Part shown: in pieces, positions 61,001-64,000 of the stretch | Layout: every line of letters starts with the position of its first letter | Position numbering within the stretch: the stretch's first letter is position 1 | NCBI GenBank assembly: GCA_951799425.1 | Contig: OX637401.1 | Span: 21,118,001-21,182,000 of the forward strand | From: Ilex aquifolium | Lineage: Eukaryota > Streptophyta > Magnoliopsida > Aquifoliales > Aquifoliaceae | Reading direction: 5' to 3' | Length of the DNA stretch: 64,000 bases | Program-made: the position numbers and the translations under genes | The notes under the pieces: generated by a model | Database searches by the model: none | What the model saw: the letters and a program-made list of their open reading frames with translations, nothing else | What the model was told of the DNA's origin: nothing

Positions 61001-62991
61001 TACTATAAATTTCACTTATTTGTAAATCACAAATATCGATTAAATGCTAACTTAATGACATAGCAATGATATGGTCCAATGATATTATTATAACAACTAC
61101 TTTTCGATTTAGTCATTGGGACTACTCCATCCTTTGAAACGTCATTAGACCAACAAATTAAGTAAAAAAATTTTAAGTCTAAATAACGTTATTATATGTA
61201 TATCAACTTAATAGAGTTATTGTACATCGTTCGAATTCAGATCTTTTTTAATATACTTTATTTTCAATTCTTTTTTTGGTACATCATTAATCATAAATGA
61301 AGAAGAGATTCACTTATATACAATGAATTATACTTGAATATATAATAAATGATGTGTCAAAAAAAAAAAAAATTGTAGAGGATCTCACTCTAAATCGCTC
61401 CTTCGAGCCTCCTTGCATCTCTTTGAAAAACAGAAAGTCCCTTGCGTGTGACTGAAATATTTTAAATTTTCTATTTTGTTTCATCTAAGTTAAAAAAATC
61501 TTACATTGACCATTAAAGTTTGCAAATGTGTAACAACATTCCCCACCACATCATTTCAATTTTTAGTCCGTAAAGATTGAGTAATGCTATTGGACCTATT
61601 TCAGGGTTTAATTTGGAAATGTAATTCACTATAATTATTAGATCAATTATGAGTTTCGAAGATAGATGGAGTTGTCTTTTAATCCAACAACTAAAAAGAA
61701 TTAGGTTCATATATCATTTTTCAAAAATAATTTATAAAATTATTTTGATCCTTGAAAGGCTTAATAACATGTTGTGCCCCCTTGATAATTGAGTCAAGCT
61801 ACTCGAGCTTGGTTTGAATAGGACTCGACTTTGGGTTCGGCTCGTATTCTAAATGAATCAAGTTTGAACAAAATTTTAGACTCATTTAAAAAACAAAGCC
61901 TAAAAAACTCGACTCGAACTCACAAAACTCAACTCGTTTATATGTAAAATAGTCGAGCTACTTAGGTTCGGCTTGACTCGGCTCGAGCTTGACTCATTTT
62001 CTAAATGAGCCGAGGTTGAATAATTTTTTAGGCTCGTTTAGAAAAACAGACTCGACTCGATTATCAATCCTATTTAAAATTTGGTTCATCTAAATCAGGC
62101 ACATGCTACATGGGATGTTAATCAATATATACAAAATGTGGTGCATTATACTAGTTGGGACATATGACTACAGCATGTTGAAGAAATTCAAGGTACAATA
62201 TGGTATTTCTAATATTTGAGTTGACAAAGTAAAGAATTTAAAAAAATTCTGGGGTACAAAATGTCATTCGTGTACAATAGAACTATTGAACATCGCTCTC
62301 TCTCCGGTCTTCCGGCATCTATTTCAAAATTTAAAGTCTTGCATATTAAAAGGCCTATCAAGACCAAAAATCTGACTTTGCCATCACTCCTTACCTCTAA
62401 AGTCCGAGTGGAAACTTTTTTCCAATTGAATGAAGAATTTTAGATTTTCTATTTTATTTAATTAAGGGATAAGAAGATCTTATATTGACAAGTATCATTT
62501 AATTTTTTGTCTTGTAAGATTTTATAATATAATATGACAATTGAAAGACTTTAGCCGTCTGTTTGGTTTGATGAAAAATCGGAAGACCAGACCAAAGAGA
62601 TAATTAGTCAAAGTTCATGCATAAACTGGTCCTAATAACCCTGTTATAATGCTATTGAACCATATCGGATAAAACATGGTTAAGTCCACAAATTAAATCA
62701 AATATTTATGTCTTAATAACATCATCCTCTACCTCTCTTTAGAGATTGCTTTGGGTGCTCTTTCAAAACAGGACCCAAAAAAGGAAAGCCACAGAACTAT
62801 GGCAAACCCCGTGAATGGTCTTGCAATTGGTGCTTGGGTAGTTCTTCTGCTACCTTTTTGCAGAGCAGAACCAAGTCAAAACACAGAAGCTGAAGCTCTT
62901 CTCAAATGGAAACAAAGCCTTGGAAACCAATCGATTATGAGTTCATGGGTCAGCCCAGCAAGCAATAATTCTACAGCTTTAAACCCATGCA
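58026..62991 (+). repeat. Segmental duplication, right copy
   Basis: Direct repeat of 48014-54003. It carries its own SINE insertion (58180-58311) and a unique stretch near 60950-61440, and it leads into the intact receptor-kinase gene. Confidence 0.9.
58180..58311 (+). mobile_element. tRNA-derived SINE, only in the right duplicate, with CCCCT expansion
   Basis: Interrupts sequence that is continuous in the left duplicate at about 48170-48180. CTTTTCTGG before it (58171-58179) and CCTTTTCCGG after it form an imperfect target duplication. It contains a B-box-like GAGTTCAAGCCCC, then an expanded (CTCCC)n tract (about 58257-58298) and a short A run. Confidence 0.65.
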
Positions 62992-64000
62992 AATGGCTGG
63001 GAATTACTTGCAACAAGGCAGGCAATGTAATTGAACTGAACCTGGCATACACTGGTTTACAAGGTACCCTTCTCCATTTAAATTTCTCTTCTTTTCCAAA
63101 CCTCCTACGTCTCGACCTTAAATTCAACAAACTCGGTGGCACCATACCAGCCGATATCAGTATGCTCTCAAACCTCCAATTCCTTGATCTTTCCACAAAC
63201 TCTCTCAACGGAACACTTCCAATATCTCTTGGCAATCTTACCAAGGTTGTTGAGATCGATGTATCCCGAAACGGATTAACCGGAGAACTCTGGCCAGGCT
63301 TGTTCCCTGACGGGACAAGCTCGGCCAAAACTGGCCTAGTTAGTCTCCAAAGACTTCTAGCCCAAACTACCATGCTTGGTGGAAGTATTCCATCTGAAGT
63401 AGGAAATATGAAGAATTTGGAAGCCCTAATTCTAGATGACAACTACTTTTTTGGTCCCATTCCCCCATCTTTAGGCAACCTAAGCAAGCTAGATACTTTA
63501 CGCCTGAACGAAAATCAATTTTCCGATAATATCCCCCAGAATATCGGAAGGCTGAAATTGATTGATTTGCGCTTGTTTATAAACAAATTGTCCGGTCCAG
63601 TACCAGAGGAAATAGGAAATCTATCATCATTAGTGGTCCTTTCTTTGGCGGTGAACAACTTTTCTGGTCACTTACCACAACAAATGTGTAGAGGTGGAAA
63701 GCTTGTAAATTTCACTGCAGCCTTCAACAATTTCACTGGACCTATCCCAAAAAGCCAGAAGAACTGCACAAGTTTATACAGAGTGCGTCTTGAATATAAC
63801 CAGCTAACCGGAAATGTGGACCAAGATTTTGGAGTATATCCAAACCTCACTTATATTGACCTGAGCTATAACAGATTGCCAGGCAACATCTCATCAAAAT
63901 GGAGTGAATGCCAGAATTTAACAGTATTGAAGATTGCGGGGAATATGATTGATGGAAAAATCCCAAAAGAGATTGGTTTGTTGAAGAAACTTGGTGAGCT
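62799..64000 (+). CDS. LRR receptor-like kinase, MIK2-like, 5' part only
   Basis: Open from ATG 62799 to the window edge (400 codons). Seen: signal peptide (about residues 1-23, ending PFCRA); an LRR N-terminal cap with EALLKWKQSL and the paired-cysteine block PCKWLGITC; then roughly twelve LRRs of the plant type (NLxxLxLxxNxLxGxIP). RLEYNQLTGNVDQDFGVYP and FRAME-typical LFPDGTSSAKTGL are characteristic of the group named MDIS1-interacting receptor-like kinase 2 (MIK2-like, LRR-XII relatives). The rest of the LRRs, the transmembrane helix and the kinase lie beyond the window. Family role: cell-surface sensing of peptides in immunity and pollen-tube guidance; the ligand here is unknown. The start is supported by conservation of the ATG and leader in the truncated upstream copy. 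No disruption is visible. Confidence 0.9.
   Translation, partial: MANPVNGLAIGAWVVLLLPFCRAEPSQNTEAEALLKWKQSLGNQSIMSSWVSPASNNSTALNPCKWLGITCNKAGNVIELNLAYTGLQGTLLHLNFSSFPNLLRLDLKFNKLGGTIPADISMLSNLQFLDLSTNSLNGTLPISLGNLTKVVEIDVSRNGLTGELWPGLFPDGTSSAKTGLVSLQRLLAQTTMLGGSIPSEVGNMKNLEALILDDNYFFGPIPPSLGNLSKLDTLRLNENQFSDNIPQNIGRLKLIDLRLFINKLSGPVPEEIGNLSSLVVLSLAVNNFSGHLPQQMCRGGKLVNFTAAFNNFTGPIPKSQKNCTSLYRVRLEYNQLTGNVDQDFGVYPNLTYIDLSYNRLPGNISSKWSECQNLTVLKIAGNMIDGKIPKEIGLLKKLGE

Noticed and set aside
45003-64000. Idea that the small secreted peptide is the ligand of the neighbouring MIK2-like receptor
   Set aside because: MIK2 binds SCOOP peptides, defined by an SxS motif, in Brassicaceae. The peptide here shows no such motif and lies about 17 kb away, so only proximity supports it.
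1-64000. CRISPR arrays, bacterial operons, rRNA genes
   Set aside because: None seen. Intron-bearing genes, plant-type transposons and composition show plant nuclear DNA, and the regular repeats present (97 bp, 46 bp, 27 bp) lack spacer-repeat structure.

Overview
This is a window of eudicot plant nuclear DNA: AT-rich, intron-bearing, and dominated by transposable elements. It holds one complete gene, a five-exon CYP72A-type cytochrome P450 (1765-8510, +). The 5' part of an MIK2-like leucine-rich-repeat receptor kinase runs off the right edge (62799-64000, +). A short two-exon gene for a putative secreted peptide lies on the minus strand (46136-45003). The species cannot be fixed from sequence alone. 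The P450 exon structure and the receptor-kinase subfamily fit a eudicot.

Layout. 1-8.5 kb: P450 gene with a 4.1 kb first intron holding three MITEs. 9.3-10.3 kb: a hAT-type non-autonomous transposon with an 8-bp target-site duplication (TSD) that carries a fragment resembling the start of the flowering-time RNA-binding gene FPA. 12.0-22.5 kb: a complete but decayed Ty3/gypsy element of Tat type in minus orientation, with a spliced-looking antisense ORF between pol and the 3' LTR and a perfect TSD (ACTAC). 23.4-24.0 kb: a very recent 302-bp tandem duplication. 25.1-25.9 kb: a PIF/Harbinger-type element carrying a captured first exon. 30.2-40.4 kb: two nested Tat-like elements. The outer one has no recognisable gag-pol; the inner one (perfect TSD CATAG) carries a deletion joining reverse transcriptase directly to the antisense ORF. 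40.5-41.5 kb: a long-armed foldback element. 42.3-43.1 kb: a 97-bp satellite-like array. 45-46 kb: the peptide gene, with a transposon-filled intron and a 32-nt homopolymer in its presumed 5' UTR. 48.0-54.0 and 58.0-63.0 kb: two copies of a direct segmental duplication, each ending in the start of the receptor-kinase gene. The first copy is a truncated pseudogene, the second continues as the real gene, and a decayed gypsy gag-protease fragment lies between them.

How it fits together. Host genes are few and separated by nested mobile DNA. The three Tat-like LTR elements share near-identical primer-binding sites and the same polarity, so they look like one clade. Small DNA transposons fall in introns and flanks. 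Several insertions occur in only one of the two duplicated blocks and can therefore be ordered relative to the duplication.
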